DNA of 64,000 nucleotides from Pseudo-nitzschia pungens (taxonomy: Eukaryota; Bacillariophyta; Bacillariophyceae; Bacillariales; Bacillariaceae). The notes below the pieces were generated by a model that was not told the DNA's origin, searched no databases, and saw only the letters and a program-made list of their open reading frames with translations. The stretch's first letter is position 1. The number at the start of each line of letters is the position of its first letter. Positions 34,853 through 47,018 of the stretch are shown here, in pieces. The stretch spans positions 1,364,001-1,428,000 of the forward strand of contig CM074763.1 in the NCBI GenBank assembly GCA_037355855.1. The letters run 5' to 3'. The position numbers and the translations under genes are program-made.

Positions 34853-35941
34853 ATGTCGAAGACACTCCAACGCAATCTGAAGGCAAAGATCCCGAAAGGA
34901 CTGGATGGTACGTAGTGATAATTGGAGTCGATACGACTTCAGCACCGATACAGAGCGGAAAATCTATACCTCTTCGCAAAACGAAAATAATTCTCAACCA
35001 CATTTCGTCCATGCAACCTTTAACGCTTAGGACCGGAATGGGACAGCAGTGACGAAGAAGGCGACAAGCCAGTGCTTGCGGTAAAGCAAACGAAAACCAA
35101 AAAATCGACAAAATCGTCAAAGGGGAAGAAAGTGGTCAAATATGACGATGGAAAAGACAACAACAGCAGCAAAGACGATGACGAAGAAAAAGATCTTGTT
35201 TTGTATATAGGACATTTGCCCAGAGATTTTGAAGAATTAGACCTCCGGAGGTTTGTTTCTCAGTTTGGTAAGGTTTACAATTGCCGAGTCGCCCGAAAGA
35301 TCGAAACTGGCATGCCCAAAGGATTTGCCTTCATCCGGTTCGGGGACAACGAAACGGCAAAAATTGTCTGCGAGACACTCCACGGTTATTTCCTTGACAA
35401 GCAACGTCTCGTTTGCCAGCTCCGACCCTCTCATCCCGGTATGTTTTTCGATACCGACGAGATCATTAACAAACGAAAGAAAAAGATCCAATTGGAAACG
35501 CAAAAGCGCAATAGCAATCTTGCCAACGCTGAAAAGTGCAAGGAGATCACATCGCGACTAGTGCAGAGGGAAATGAAAAAGCGAGAACGCCTCAAGGCGC
35601 TTGGGATTGATTTTGATTTTCCGGGGTACAAAGCCTGCCAAGATGATTTAGAAGAAAATGCACCCGAAGAGAAACCAGACACGCCCGAGGATGCTATGAA
35701 GGAAGAGAAGGAGAATGGAAGTCCCAAAAAGAAGAGGCGGAAGGAATCTATGGACAGTACACACAGTGAAACGAGCTCAACGAAAGACAAGAAGAAAAAG
35801 AAGAAGAAAAAGAGAGACTCCATCGAGAGCATAGCATCCACTAGCTCCAAACAAGAAGACACCGAAACCGACGAAAAGCTAACTGGATCGGCCAAAAAGG
35901 CAAAGAAAGCAAAGAGCAAGAAGAGACGAAAGTCGGCATAA
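34853..35941 (+). CDS. Nucleolar RRM protein, NIFK/Nop15-like
   Basis: Ribosome-biogenesis RNA-binding protein of the NIFK (MKI67 FHA-interacting) / yeast Nop15 group. Exon 1 (34853-34907) codes MSKTLQRNLKAKIPKGLD. Intron 34908-35030 (GTACGT...CGCTTAG) splits a Gly codon; exon 2 is 35031-35941. An acidic/Lys linker precedes one RRM: RNP2 is LVLYIGHLP and RNP1 is KGFAFIRF, followed by AKIVCETLHGYFLDKQRLVC and the group-specific PSHPGMFFDTDE. The C-terminal third is helical and then strongly Lys/Glu/Ser-rich (KKKKKKRDSIES and KKAKKAKSKKRRKSA), giving nucleolar targeting. The predicted product has 321 residues with no frame problem. Family placement rests on the RRM plus the conserved segment just after it. 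Confidence 0.88.
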
Positions 35942-36075
35942 ATTGTGACGTCCAAACACAACACCACAAAATTTGCGAACAAGTCCATACCAAAAATGAT
36001 CAAATTTGAAAAACTTTTTCATGCATGCGATTATTTCCCTTTAAAGCGACACCCCTGATAACAAGCATAAAGCAA

Positions 36076-36969
36076 TCACTGTTGGCGTTGGCTATCGTCG
36101 TTCTCAGAATCACCCACATTCGTTTCCTTGAACCATTCGTATCGTTCCCAACCAGCCATTGGATCAATCTGCTGAGGCAACTCCGCTGCTTCGTTCAGTA
36201 ATTCAATGAGTGCACCATCGGCATCATAGATAAAAGCTCGCTCGTACACAACATTGCCAACCATGAACTGTTCTGCCTCGAGAGCGACACGAAGAGTTTT
36301 CCGAAACAGTCGAAGACTCTTCTCGTTCAGTGTTTCCATCCATGTGGAAAGAAGGAAAGTTTGATTTGTCGCGGATGGCGATGCAGAAATTTCGCTGTCA
36401 CGTATGGATTTGGTCACATCCAAAGCCAAGTGGTTTTGTCCTAGGTATTCTTGGTGTTCAAAGAGATCCAAGGCACGCCGTTTCATCCCCTCTGGTTCTT
36501 TCAGAAGCCAAGACGGTACTTCTATCAGCTCGATTCGCGATTTTGGAAGTGTTGTTGTTGAATCTGCTGCGGGATCGAATTGCTGCTGTTCCAGCCATGC
36601 AGCTCTTGCCGGTCCAGCCTTAAATTTTGCGGTAGGTTCAAATCCCAAGAGACTGTAAAATTGAATGGCCAAAGTAATATTCCTCGTCTTGAGAGCTGTA
36701 TGGTGTATGCACCCAACGACATCCCTCACAGCATCGGTGCTGTCATCTCCAACCATAAAAAGAGCATCGTTTCCGTTCTCGACGATCGTGCCAATTCCAA
36801 AATGGTCGTCGAATTTCGGTGTACAAGCTTGACTGCTGGCAAATGGGAACGTTGTGAATGCATCGACAACGCCTACACGGAGTAAAAATACCAACAGAAT
36901 CAACCTACTCAAGTCAAGGTAAAATGTAGGGAGTAGTCGCTGTGACGACAACGACACACACCGCTTCAT
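36076..36969 (-). CDS. Plastid-targeted VOC (glyoxalase/bleomycin-resistance fold) protein
   Basis: The N-terminus is a signal peptide (LSRLILLVFLLRVGVVDA) directly followed by FTTFPFASS. An Ala-Phe junction with a Ser/Thr-rich stretch after it is the diatom plastid bipartite pattern. The mature part starts VVGCIHHTALKTRNITLAIQ, the first beta-alpha-beta-beta-beta unit of a vicinal-oxygen-chelate domain, with FYSLLGFEP and AWLEQQQF. The second half includes NHLALDVT and YERAFIYDADGALIELLNEA. Candidate metal ligands are His in CIHHT, Glu in RIELIE, His in NHLAL and Glu in ALIEL, the four positions used by glyoxalase I-type enzymes. Length 297, frame intact. The substrate is unknown; similar plant chloroplast proteins are annotated only as glyoxalase-like. 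Confidence 0.82.
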   Translation of the reverse strand: MKRCVSLSSQRLLPTFYLDLSRLILLVFLLRVGVVDAFTTFPFASSQACTPKFDDHFGIGTIVENGNDALFMVGDDSTDAVRDVVGCIHHTALKTRNITLAIQFYSLLGFEPTAKFKAGPARAAWLEQQQFDPAADSTTTLPKSRIELIEVPSWLLKEPEGMKRRALDLFEHQEYLGQNHLALDVTKSIRDSEISASPSATNQTFLLSTWMETLNEKSLRLFRKTLRVALEAEQFMVGNVVYERAFIYDADGALIELLNEAAELPQQIDPMAGWERYEWFKETNVGDSENDDSQRQQ

Positions 36970-37568
36970 CCTCTTGAGAAAAGTCTACCAGGGCTAGACC
37001 GGTTCTGGTATGATTCGTCACCACACCATGTTTCGATACCGAAGTGTGTGGGCAAGAAAACGGGCGACATATTGGGTAGGTAACCTTACTTAACTGGTAA
37101 AAATACACAAGCGTTCATTGTTCAAACTACACATACGGCAGTGATCGCTAAGGATACGGACGGGCACAAGTAACCTTAACCTTATCTACCCACAAGTGTT
37201 TTTGAATTTTGAATCTAATTTTTGAAATGACGACAATGCTCTTTTGTCAGACTCAAGTGATTTTGAGTCACGAGATAAAATTGAGTAATTTGATTATCGC
37301 AAGGCGATGCCCTTTTTCAATCAAGATGTGGCTCGTTCTTCTGTCTTGACTGACTCTTCTCGTCTCGTCGCATCTTCGTCGGATAGTCGGGAACTGTATT
37401 GTTCGTTGCCTCTACGATTCAGATCAATGCTGTTTGGTTTATTACCGAGATCAAAGAGATTGTGATATCCTCTAATCGTGTCTCAGATTTACTCCAGGTC
37501 CTACAAACTCAACGTATGCTGCTGTTCAAATGGTTCGACTATCGGGATGCGCCTGGAAGCGCGGTGTT
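36970..37568. other. Intergenic, no gene seen
   Basis: Upstream of the VOC gene and beyond the H2A 3' end. Contains GTAACCTTACTTAAC near 37081 and GTAACCTTAACC near 37171. Confidence 0.5.
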
Positions 37569-37599
37569 TCTGTTTCCGTGTGTGGAGATTAAAATCTCC
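37569..37599 (-). promoter_or_regulatory. Histone H2A 3' stem-loop and downstream element
   Basis: On the minus strand the hairpin GGAGATTTTAATCTCC (37584-37599) lies 65 nt after the H2A stop. It has a 6-bp stem with a UUUA loop. AAACAGA (37569-37575) follows after 8 nt. The same hairpin and heptamer occur after H2B, H3 and H4 and nowhere else that I noticed in the window. Confidence 0.85.
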
Positions 37600-37664
37600 G
37601 GTTATTGTGTTTTTGTATTGGTTTTTCGACCTTAGAATATGAGGGTTTGTGTTTGGCCCGTTGC

Positions 37665-38192
37665 TTATTTGCCACTCTTCTTGGGAAGGAGGATGGCGTG
37701 AATGTTTGGAAGGACACCTCCAGAAGCAATCGTGACTCCACCCAAAAGTTTGTTGAGTTCCTCATCGTTCTTTACGGCAAGGGTGATGTGACGAGGTACA
37801 ATTCGAGTCTTCTTGTTGTCACGAGCTGCGTTTCCTGCGAGTTCCAAGATCTCAGCACAGAGATACTCGAGAACGGCAGCGAGATACACTGGGGCTCCGG
37901 CTCCCATTCGAGTTGCGTACTTGCCTTGACGCAAGTAACGTCCGATACGACCGACGGGGAACTGCAAACCGGCCTTGGCAGACGCGGTGGTGGACTTCTT
38001 TTCTCCACGACCTCCTTTTCCTTTTCCTGTTCATGACCGATGAATAGAGTAACGGATGGTGAGTTCGACTCAACTAGTGAAGAGCGACAAATGTCCTGGA
38101 CAAACACTAATGGCTTCATACACCAGGCATCAATTCTTCGCTACGGGGTACATGTAGTGGTATTGAGTTACCATCGTCGACCTACCAGACAT
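37665..38192 (-). CDS. H2A: Histone H2A
   Basis: Core nucleosome histone. Exon 1 is only 7 nt (38186-38192, ATGTCTG). Intron 38027-38185 (GTAGGT...TGAACAG) follows, and exon 2 (37665-38026) resumes the Gly codon to give [20 protein letters not shown]. Conserved blocks: [32 protein letters not shown] and the acidic-patch residues in [16 protein letters not shown], then [19 protein letters not shown] and ILLPKKSGK. 122 residues. The end lacks the SQ-E/D-phi motif, so this is canonical H2A and not H2A.X. It is divergent from H2B and shares a 466-bp promoter region. An intron in a core histone gene is unusual for replication-type genes. Confidence 0.97.
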
Positions 38193-38658
38193 GATTGAAT
38201 ATTGTGTGTTGCTATTAGTATCGAATGCGTAAGCTTTGAGATTTTGTTTTGTGAGACCAAAGACGTATAAGAATTGATTTTCTAGGTTTCAACGGTGAAG
38301 CCCCGTTTTGAGTCCATTTATCGTGTTCCGAAAGAAGATAACACAACGCGCCAGGAATTTTGCGAGCCTGAACGACGCGCCCGATTTTGTTGAAAGTCAA
38401 TCGTCTGGACGTCAATCGACAAAGAAACCCGGATATTGTGTAGAATTATTACTATTCGTACGCTCGATCAAACCGGCGCGATTTCCGAACAAGATTTAAA
38501 TTTCTCTCACGCTAACAAATGATCCAAGTTGAAAACGCGTTCAAAGTACGGTTTGTTACGCGTATCAACCGAACACAACCGATTTCCCTTTCTCCTGGTC
38601 GTCGGTCTCACAAAATCAACTCTGATCACTTTCAAATCCTTTACGACTAACAACCAAA
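38193..38658. promoter_or_regulatory. Shared H2A/H2B divergent promoter region
   Basis: 466 bp between the two start codons, the only space for both promoters. I see no unambiguous TATA or octamer. A GAACGACGCGCCCG stretch lies near 38370. Confidence 0.6.
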
Positions 38659-39021
38659 ATGGCGAAGACCCCATCCAAGAAGGCTGCCCCAGCCAAGAAC
38701 CCCGCGAAGAAGTCGTCTTCCGGTTCTGGAAAGAAGAAGAAGCGTGTCGAATCCTACTCAACTTACATCTACAAGGTATTGAAGCAGGTCCACCCCGACA
38801 CTGGTATCTCTAAGAAGGGAATGTCCATCATGAACTCTTTCATCAACGATATCTTCGAGCGCATTGCGACTGAAGCTGGAAAGCTTGCTACTTACAACAA
38901 GAAAGCCACTCTGTCTTCGCGAGAGATCCAAACTGCTGTTCGTCTTATGCTCCCTGGTGAACTCGCCAAGCACGCCGTTTCCGAGGGAACCAAAGCTGTC
39001 ACCAAATTCAGCTCCAGTTAA
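38659..39021 (+). CDS. H2B: Histone H2B
   Basis: Core nucleosome histone, 120 residues, no intron. The Lys/Ala/Pro/Ser tail ([18 protein letters not shown]) is followed by [60 protein letters not shown] and [15 protein letters not shown], which keeps the Lys ubiquitylated in other eukaryotes (AVTK). The promoter region is shared with H2A, and the 3' end carries the histone hairpin. Codons are strongly biased to AAG, CTC and GGA, as expected for a highly expressed gene. Confidence 0.98.
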   Translation: MAKTPSKKAAPAKNPAKKSSSGSGKKKKRVESYSTYIYKVLKQVHPDTGISKKGMSIMNSFINDIFERIATEAGKLATYNKKATLSSREIQTAVRLMLPGELAKHAVSEGTKAVTKFSSS

Positions 39022-39089
39022 ATGTCAACTGAGACGAGACAGAGAAGACCAACCTCTCAAACGCTAGAGTTTGAAAAAAAAACACAACC

Positions 39090-39120
39090 GGAGATTTTAA
39101 TCTCCACATTTTGAAACAGA
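39090..39120 (+). promoter_or_regulatory. Histone H2B 3' stem-loop and downstream element
   Basis: Hairpin 39090-39105, 68 nt after the stop, then AAACAGA at 39114-39120 after 8 nt. Identical hairpin sequence to the other three histone genes. Confidence 0.85.
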
Positions 39121-40888
39121 CAGAAATAGATCGTGAGATTTGTGGAGGATGTCATGTTTTCTGGCGTCCCTCGAGCATGTGCAAATGACATGCGCACTTG
39201 AGTCGAAAGTAATACACCACAAGCGTCGTGAAGTGTTGTATTGTGGCCAAACTTGTCATTCCGAAATTGAAAATGCCGTTACATTGCATATCGCATCGAT
39301 GGATGTAATGCCCACACAGCCTCTCAGCCCACGAAATTCTTTCGTCCGTCGTCGAAACAGACTATCGTCACTTTGTCGAACAACGAGCAATACACCGTTG
39401 GAAAAAGAACCTTTACTTTGTAAATCAAATTTGTACACAAGCGGCCAAATCATTATGATACACCAACTGATGAAGACGGTGTTTTTGAGTCGGGAATGTA
39501 ACGGCCGTGAAAATTAGGACATGCAGATTTTTACTTTACCGCAATATCGTACGGAGTACTCGTACTGCTACATCTTAGCTTGATTTGTTACCCGTTGGCA
39601 CTCGTACCGGTAACCTTACTCTAGAAAAGCCGACCTAAAAACACTTCTTGGTCATAGCCACGACGACAGACGAAGCGTGTGCAAAATACTCTTTGAGAGA
39701 ATGAGTCATGGTGCGGAATCTCCCAGTTGCCGAGATGTCGCAAAGCCCTTCAGATTTCTTTCCCAGATTCTTGAGAACAAAATTGTACTTTAACGTAGGT
39801 GACACTTGTTCCACGAATATCATTGCGACTTTCAATAGGATTCGATTCATTCTCCAATTTTACGTGTACACGAAAGGAACAATGGCATCGACAGAATTCG
39901 TTTCTGGGTTGGCTAGTAGAGTGCATAATATTATGATAAGTTTATTGTTTTCTTCATGCTTAAAAACCTAGAGACATAAGGTTTACCTAAGTTCATAAAT
40001 AGAAAATATATTCATTCTGTGTACACGTAACCTATGTGATGGCAGATGAAGGGAACTACGACCATCAACGCAGTATCAAGACCCATATTTCTAAACAGTT
40101 TTTTCTAACATGGGAACAAGACTCTTGCTTGACAACAAAGATACTTGGATCTCTTGCAAGCTCGGCCTTCATGGCACAAATCATCACTTGGTGTCAAGAG
40201 CTGCTTTTGTTGGTTTGGAAGTCAGAGGAGTTTCGTGCTTGCTAAAAATGATACAATTCATCGTTCTATCTCCAGTTATACTAGTAATCCATAGTAAGAA
40301 ATGAAGCCTCGATGAGTCTTCTTTCATACACCGATTAACAAGTTGAGGCAGCAAATAATTGACTTTCCACCAGTGATGATGCCGCCTTCTGATCGATTTT
40401 GTCTGACTTCAATTTTAATCCCAAACACCCTGATTCTCTGCCACATCACCACGGTGTCAGATATTAAGTACGAAGTGGTAGATTGCTGTCATGCATCAGA
40501 GGAAGAAGAAAGGGCGAAGACGACTCCCAACTAACAGCGTTGCAGTCGACGGCATTCTCGCAGGAGGCTTATTTGTTTCTTTTTCAACAATTTTTTCTTC
40601 GCGAATAGTCGATGACACCATTTTTCTTACTTCTATTATTTTTTTTAAAAACCAAATTACTACTAAGATCTTACTTCGTAGTTCATACCGGTATGAGTTG
40701 TGTCGTTCTGCATTCCGCAAACGCTACGTAAGGTTTACTCGTAGCTCGTAGAACAGCATGCAATCAATCCCGCGAGATCCCCGATTTCGCGATAGCTTCA
40801 TCAATCGATCTCAAGTCAGTGCTTCGGTTTTGAAAATACCGACACATTCATATCGTCGTATCTTGCCCAGATTCACCTAACAAGAGCG
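39121..40888. other. Intergenic, no gene seen
   Basis: 1.77 kb between H2B and methylmalonyl-CoA mutase. It contains CTCGTACCGGTAACCTTACTC at about 39601-39621 and several short open stretches without family motifs or codon bias. No RNA gene recognised. Confidence 0.5.
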
Positions 40889-43825
40889 ATGGGCTGCACG
40901 AATCTTCTTCTGTCGCCTCTCAATCGGTCATTGGCCACTCGCTGGTCTGTTTCGTACTGCTTACGATCAAACCTCCGATCCTCTTCTCTATCAACCTTTA
41001 CGCTACCGAAGACGGTAAAAGAATGGGAAAAGCTTGCTAACGAGGAGCTCGCCAAATCGAAATCCAAAAAAGTTACCGTTGACTCACTTCGCACAGAACG
41101 CATCACTCCAGAGGGCATCGAAATACAGCCCGTTTATTGGGACATCACGCACGATCAGAGCGATGGAGATGGTCCGGAAATGCCGGGGATTTTCCCGTTT
41201 ACAAGAGGTCCATATGCCACAATGCATACTCATAGACCGTGGACTATTCGGCAGTATGCTGGGTTTTCAACAGCAGAAAAGAGCAACGCATTCTACAAGA
41301 AAAACCTCGCCGCGGGTCAACAAGGACTGAGCGTCGCATTCGATCTGCCCACGCATCGGGGATATGATTCTGATCATGAACGTGTAGTCGGCGATGTAGG
41401 CATGGCAGGTGTATCGATCGATACCCTCCAAGACATGGAAATTTTATTCGACGGAATCGACTTGACCAAGGTTTCGGTTAGCATGACAATGAACGGGGCG
41501 GTGCTTCCAATTTTGGCCTTTTACATACAAACTGCTATCGAGCAACACATGGATGGTGAGGATGTCATGGATTCGAGCGAAGTCTTGGCGCAATTGAGAG
41601 GTACAATTCAAAACGATATTCTAAAGGAATTCATGGTCCGAAATACGTATATCTACCCTCCGGAACCATCGATGAGAATCATCGCAGACATTATGGGTTA
41701 CACTGCAAAACACATGCCAAAATACAACTCTATTTCGATCAGCGGGTATCACCTGCAAGAGGCTGGTGCCGACGCCGCGATAGAAATGGCATTTACCATT
41801 GCCGACGGTCTCGAGTATCTTCAAACAGCTATAGATGTGGCCAAGCTCGATGTCGACAAAGTTGCGCCGAGACTCTCGTTTTTCTGGGGTATCGGCCTTA
41901 ACTTTTACACCGAGGTAAGTGTGTTTTACGGGTTGGGGAAGGAAAGTGCTTGATAGTTAACATGATCTCAGTAAGTCTTCGCTGAATTATGTTCGTCTCC
42001 GTTTTCTGTAGATTGCAAAAATGAGGGCCGCAAGGTAAGAATATCTGAAAGACTGGAAACGGTTCATTGAATGATACTAGCGACAAACAGAGATCGACCA
42101 TCGTAGATTGCAATTCATGTGCTCCTCATCTTTATTGAAATCTTGCTGCATGGTTTGATAGGAGGTTATGGGCAGAATTGGTGAAAGAAAAGTTCAACCC
42201 GAAGAATCCCAAGTCACTTTTATTGAGAACTCACTGCCAAACGTCTGGATACTCGTTGACTGAGACCCAACCAATGAACAATATTGTTCGGACAACTATA
42301 GAAGCTATTGCTGCTATCCAGGGCGGGACACAAAGTCTGCACACAAATTCATACGATGAAGCTGTTGGTAAGTGTTGAAGTCTTGATTTTTCCCTTTGTT
42401 GCCGCTGTCTTCTCGAAGACGAAACAAGAATAAAGCAACGAACAAAGAAGTGAAGTTCTCACAAAATAACATCTTCGTAATGAATATTACGTGACTTCTT
42501 TGGATTTCTGCTGTATTCTCTTTGCGTCTCACTTCGCAATAGGACTGCCGACGGAGCAGTCTGCTCGAATAGCAAGAAATACGCAGTTGGTACTCCAAGA
42601 AGAAACAGGTATAACTGACGTTGCAGATCCGTGGGGAGGAAGCTACATGATGGAATCCCTTACCGATGAACTTTACTACAAAGCAAAGGGTATTATAGAT
42701 GAAGTGGAAAGCAAAGGTGGCATGACATCCTTCATCAACAATGGACACGCCAAACTCTTTATCGAGGAAAGTGCAGCGAAAAAGCAGGGTAGAATCGATT
42801 CCGGAGTTGACGTCGTGGTTGGTGTCAACAAGTACCGCTTGAGTGCAGAGGAAGAACAAGAAGAGAGAGTTGATGTCCTGAAGATTGACAACACGGAGGT
42901 TCGAAACAAACAGATTGCTCGCATGAACGACGTAAAGGCGTCTCGCGATGAAGTTGCAGTGAAGGATGCTCTCTCCAAACTCGAAAAGAGTGCTTGTAGT
43001 TCCCAAAGCACAAGCAGCGGTGATGATCCGAACAATCTACTGCATCTATGCATAGCTTGTGCCAAAGCTAGGTAAGATTTGTTTAACAATCCTGCATGTG
43101 TTTTAATACGCTGCTTTGTGATGCACACAATCGAGGTAGAGGCAGGACTAACGAATCCTTTTTGAAAAAAATTGTGCATTGTTGCTCGTTGTTTCGAATA
43201 TCAAACCCTTTGCTACTATAGATGCACTCTTGGGGAAATGTCCCAGGCGTTGGAAAACGCTTGGGGAAGACATGTCCCTACGACGTCAATGGTGCATGGA
43301 GTCTATGCGGCCTCCTTTAATTCGGGTCCCGTTGTAGGACATTCGAAAGCCAAAGGGAAATCCTTAGACGAATACCAATCGATGTTAAAATTGGTTGAAG
43401 AATTTGAAGCAATCGAAGGGCGACGACCTCGGATACTCGTTGCAAAGATGGGTCAAGATGGGCATGACCGTGGTGCCAAGGTTATAGCGAGTGGCTTCGC
43501 TGACTTGGGATTCGACGTCGATATAGGCCCACTTTTCCAGACCCCCCGAGAGGTTGCTCTCCAAGCAATTGATTCCGATGTACACATTATTGGCGTTTCC
43601 AGCCAGGCAGCTGGCCACAGAACACTGCTACCCGCTTTACAAGACGAGCTGAAGGATCTAGGTGCTGATCACATGGTTGTTGTTGCTGGGGGGGTCATTC
43701 CTCCTCAAGATTATGACTATCTGATGAAAGAAACGAAGTCTTGTGCGGCCGTATTTGGACCAGGTACCAGAATCGTGGACGCAGCCAGAGAAGTGTTGAG
43801 CGTTATTCCCCTTAACCGAGAGTAG
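40889..43825 (+). CDS. MUT: Methylmalonyl-CoA mutase, adenosylcobalamin-dependent, mitochondrial
   Basis: Isomerises methylmalonyl-CoA to succinyl-CoA in propionate, odd-chain and branched amino-acid breakdown. Exons: 40889-41914, 42012-42034, 42162-42367, 42543-43071 and 43222-43825; all introns are GT-AG (97-175 bp). Exon 2 is a 23-nt microexon (IAKMRAA plus two bases). An Arg/Ser-rich leader ([20 protein letters not shown]) predicts mitochondrial import. The substrate-binding barrel includes [56 protein letters not shown] and [14 protein letters not shown]. The B12 domain has [20 protein letters not shown], with the DxHxxG lower-ligand motif, then GGVIPPQDY and [15 protein letters not shown]. 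795 residues, close to the human enzyme (750), with no frame error. It implies use of vitamin B12, which diatoms must acquire. Confidence 0.98.
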
Positions 43826-44098
43826 ACAGATAAGAAGTGTTCAATCTTCAAAACAGCATTATACAGTAGGTTTCTAAAATTTCTATTGTTGCACAGATCT
43901 CGTTGCTACAAGTCGTCGAAATCCTACCGCATAAACTGAATGTAGGAGGTGTGTCATGCACTGAGTGAAAGATGAATTCATTCCACACAAAATCGGGGTA
44001 GCATTAGTATCGCACAACGTCCCCCTTTCACGTGATCTAAAAGTATATTACCACATGAGATCAATCGACAAGAGACTTCGTACGATTTGGATGGATGG
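43826..44098. other. Convergent spacer, MUT / H3
   Basis: About 270 bp of 3' sequence from two converging genes. No gene seen. Confidence 0.5.
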
Positions 44099-44129
44099 TC
44101 TGTTTGAATATGTGGAGATTAAAATCTCC
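44099..44129 (-). promoter_or_regulatory. Histone H3 3' stem-loop and downstream element
   Basis: Minus-strand hairpin 44114-44129, 64 nt after the H3 stop, with AAACAGA (44099-44105) 8 nt further on. Confidence 0.85.
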
Positions 44130-44193
44130 GGTTTTGTTTTTTTGTTTCGTTTTGACTGTGTTCATTTTTGAACGTTAGTCATTGGTTGGGTGC

Positions 44194-45795
<1,602 letters not shown>

Positions 45796-45849
45796 AATAT
45801 TTCCACTGACACATGCACATCTCGTGTACAAAAGAAACAAAAACAAACC

Positions 45850-45881
45850 GGAGATTTTAATCTCCACATTTTTGAAACAGA
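45850..45881 (+). promoter_or_regulatory. Histone H4 3' stem-loop and downstream element
   Basis: Hairpin 45850-45865, 54 nt after the stop, then AAACAGA at 45875-45881 after 9 nt. Confidence 0.85.
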
Positions 45882-46224
45882 TAGTAAATGACTCGAGTCA
45901 AAAATATTCCTTCCTAGGTGAACAGACCAAGAAGGAGAGTGTGTATTGAACTGAGTAAAAGTCGCATGATTAGCGAACGCCTGCTTCTGGATACGGTATT
46001 CAATAGCTAATTACGAATCGGAGTTGCATGCCGGTTGATACAGGATCGTAGGTTCTTTTTTTTTAAAAAGGAAGTATAAGTAAGATTAATACTTCGTATC
46101 TGTCGTTTGGTGTGGAAACATGCCAGATAATAAAGCACGAGTAAGCCTTACGTGGACTGCACATAATGAATCAATTGTGATCAACAAAAAATCACAAGTC
46201 ACCTTACGATAACAAAGTATTGCT

Positions 46225-46317
46225 ACTACAAAATTCTTATCAGCTGTCCCTCGGTTCTACGTCCCCGACTACTAATTTCTACTGAAACCCGGGGACAGCT
46301 GATAGGAATTCTGTAGT
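46225..46317. mobile_element. 93-bp hairpin element, copy A (MITE-like)
   Basis: Imperfect terminal inverted repeats: the left end begins ACTACAAAATTCTTATCAGC and continues TGTCCC; the right end is GGGGACAGCTGATAGGAATT then CTGTAGT. The loop holds GACTACTAATTTCTAC. There is no coding capacity. Size, palindromy and copy number fit a miniature inverted-repeat element, but no clear target-site duplication is visible. Confidence 0.75.
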
Positions 46318-46470
46318 GTTAGGAAGTATGAAGTTTATTTTTAGACCAGTCGACGTGAAGAAGCTCCTGAATAATTGTATCTAACAGTAATTAATTAAAG
46401 CTTACTCATTACCGAACATGATGGGGCACGAAGTGTTTTTCGAAAGCCTAGGAATGGCCCCTTCAGTTCT

Positions 46471-46574
46471 ACTACGGGATTCATATCAGCTGTCGCCCGG
46501 TTTTTGTAAAAATTATCAGTTGTTAGGGATGTACGTACGGTAGTAGAACCGGGGACAGCTGATAGGAATTTTGT
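46471..46574. mobile_element. Hairpin element, copy B (diverged)
   Basis: Left end ACTACGGGATTCATATCAGC, right end GGGGACAGCTGATAGGAATT. About 104 bp; the loop differs from the other copies, so this is an older or rearranged member. Confidence 0.65.
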
Positions 46575-47018
46575 TCCGGTCGTACGAGTAAGATTTACTG
46601 GAGGAATCTTGGTACGCTGACGTTCTGTGTTGTTAAATACTTCGTACGAAGTACGCAATAGAGTACCCGTGCTGGTAAAAACAGATCGGACCCAGACCAT
46701 CAAGATGCGACCCAAAAAGTGAGGTTCCGGTACTTACTTGTACTTGATTGAAGTGACAGAAATTGGAAGTACTCTTAGGTAGGTAACGCATACAAAAAGT
46801 GCAAGTAAGATTTTAACCTAATGTACGGTAACTTACGGTAGAGAACAACAGCGAATGTTTTTTGTACGTTGAAATACGACCTACGGAATTTGACACACAA
46901 GACATGAGACACGAATGATATTCGGTTTTGACCCAGTTTAAACCGCAAAAATCCCTGAAACAAGCTTTGGAGAAAACAGATGCATGCATAAAACGCTCCC
47001 AAACCTTTTGTTGATTGA

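Larger units (their letters stand above)
45882..47018. other. Intergenic with two hairpin elements
   Basis: No gene seen. Contains hairpin elements at 46225-46317 and 46471-46574, TACTTCGTACGAAGTACG at about 46637-46654 and several GTAAG words. Confidence 0.6.

Noticed and set aside
39140..39517. A small gene of 125 codons downstream of H2B
   Set aside because: No domain, no codon bias like its neighbours, and overlapping open stretches on the other strand.
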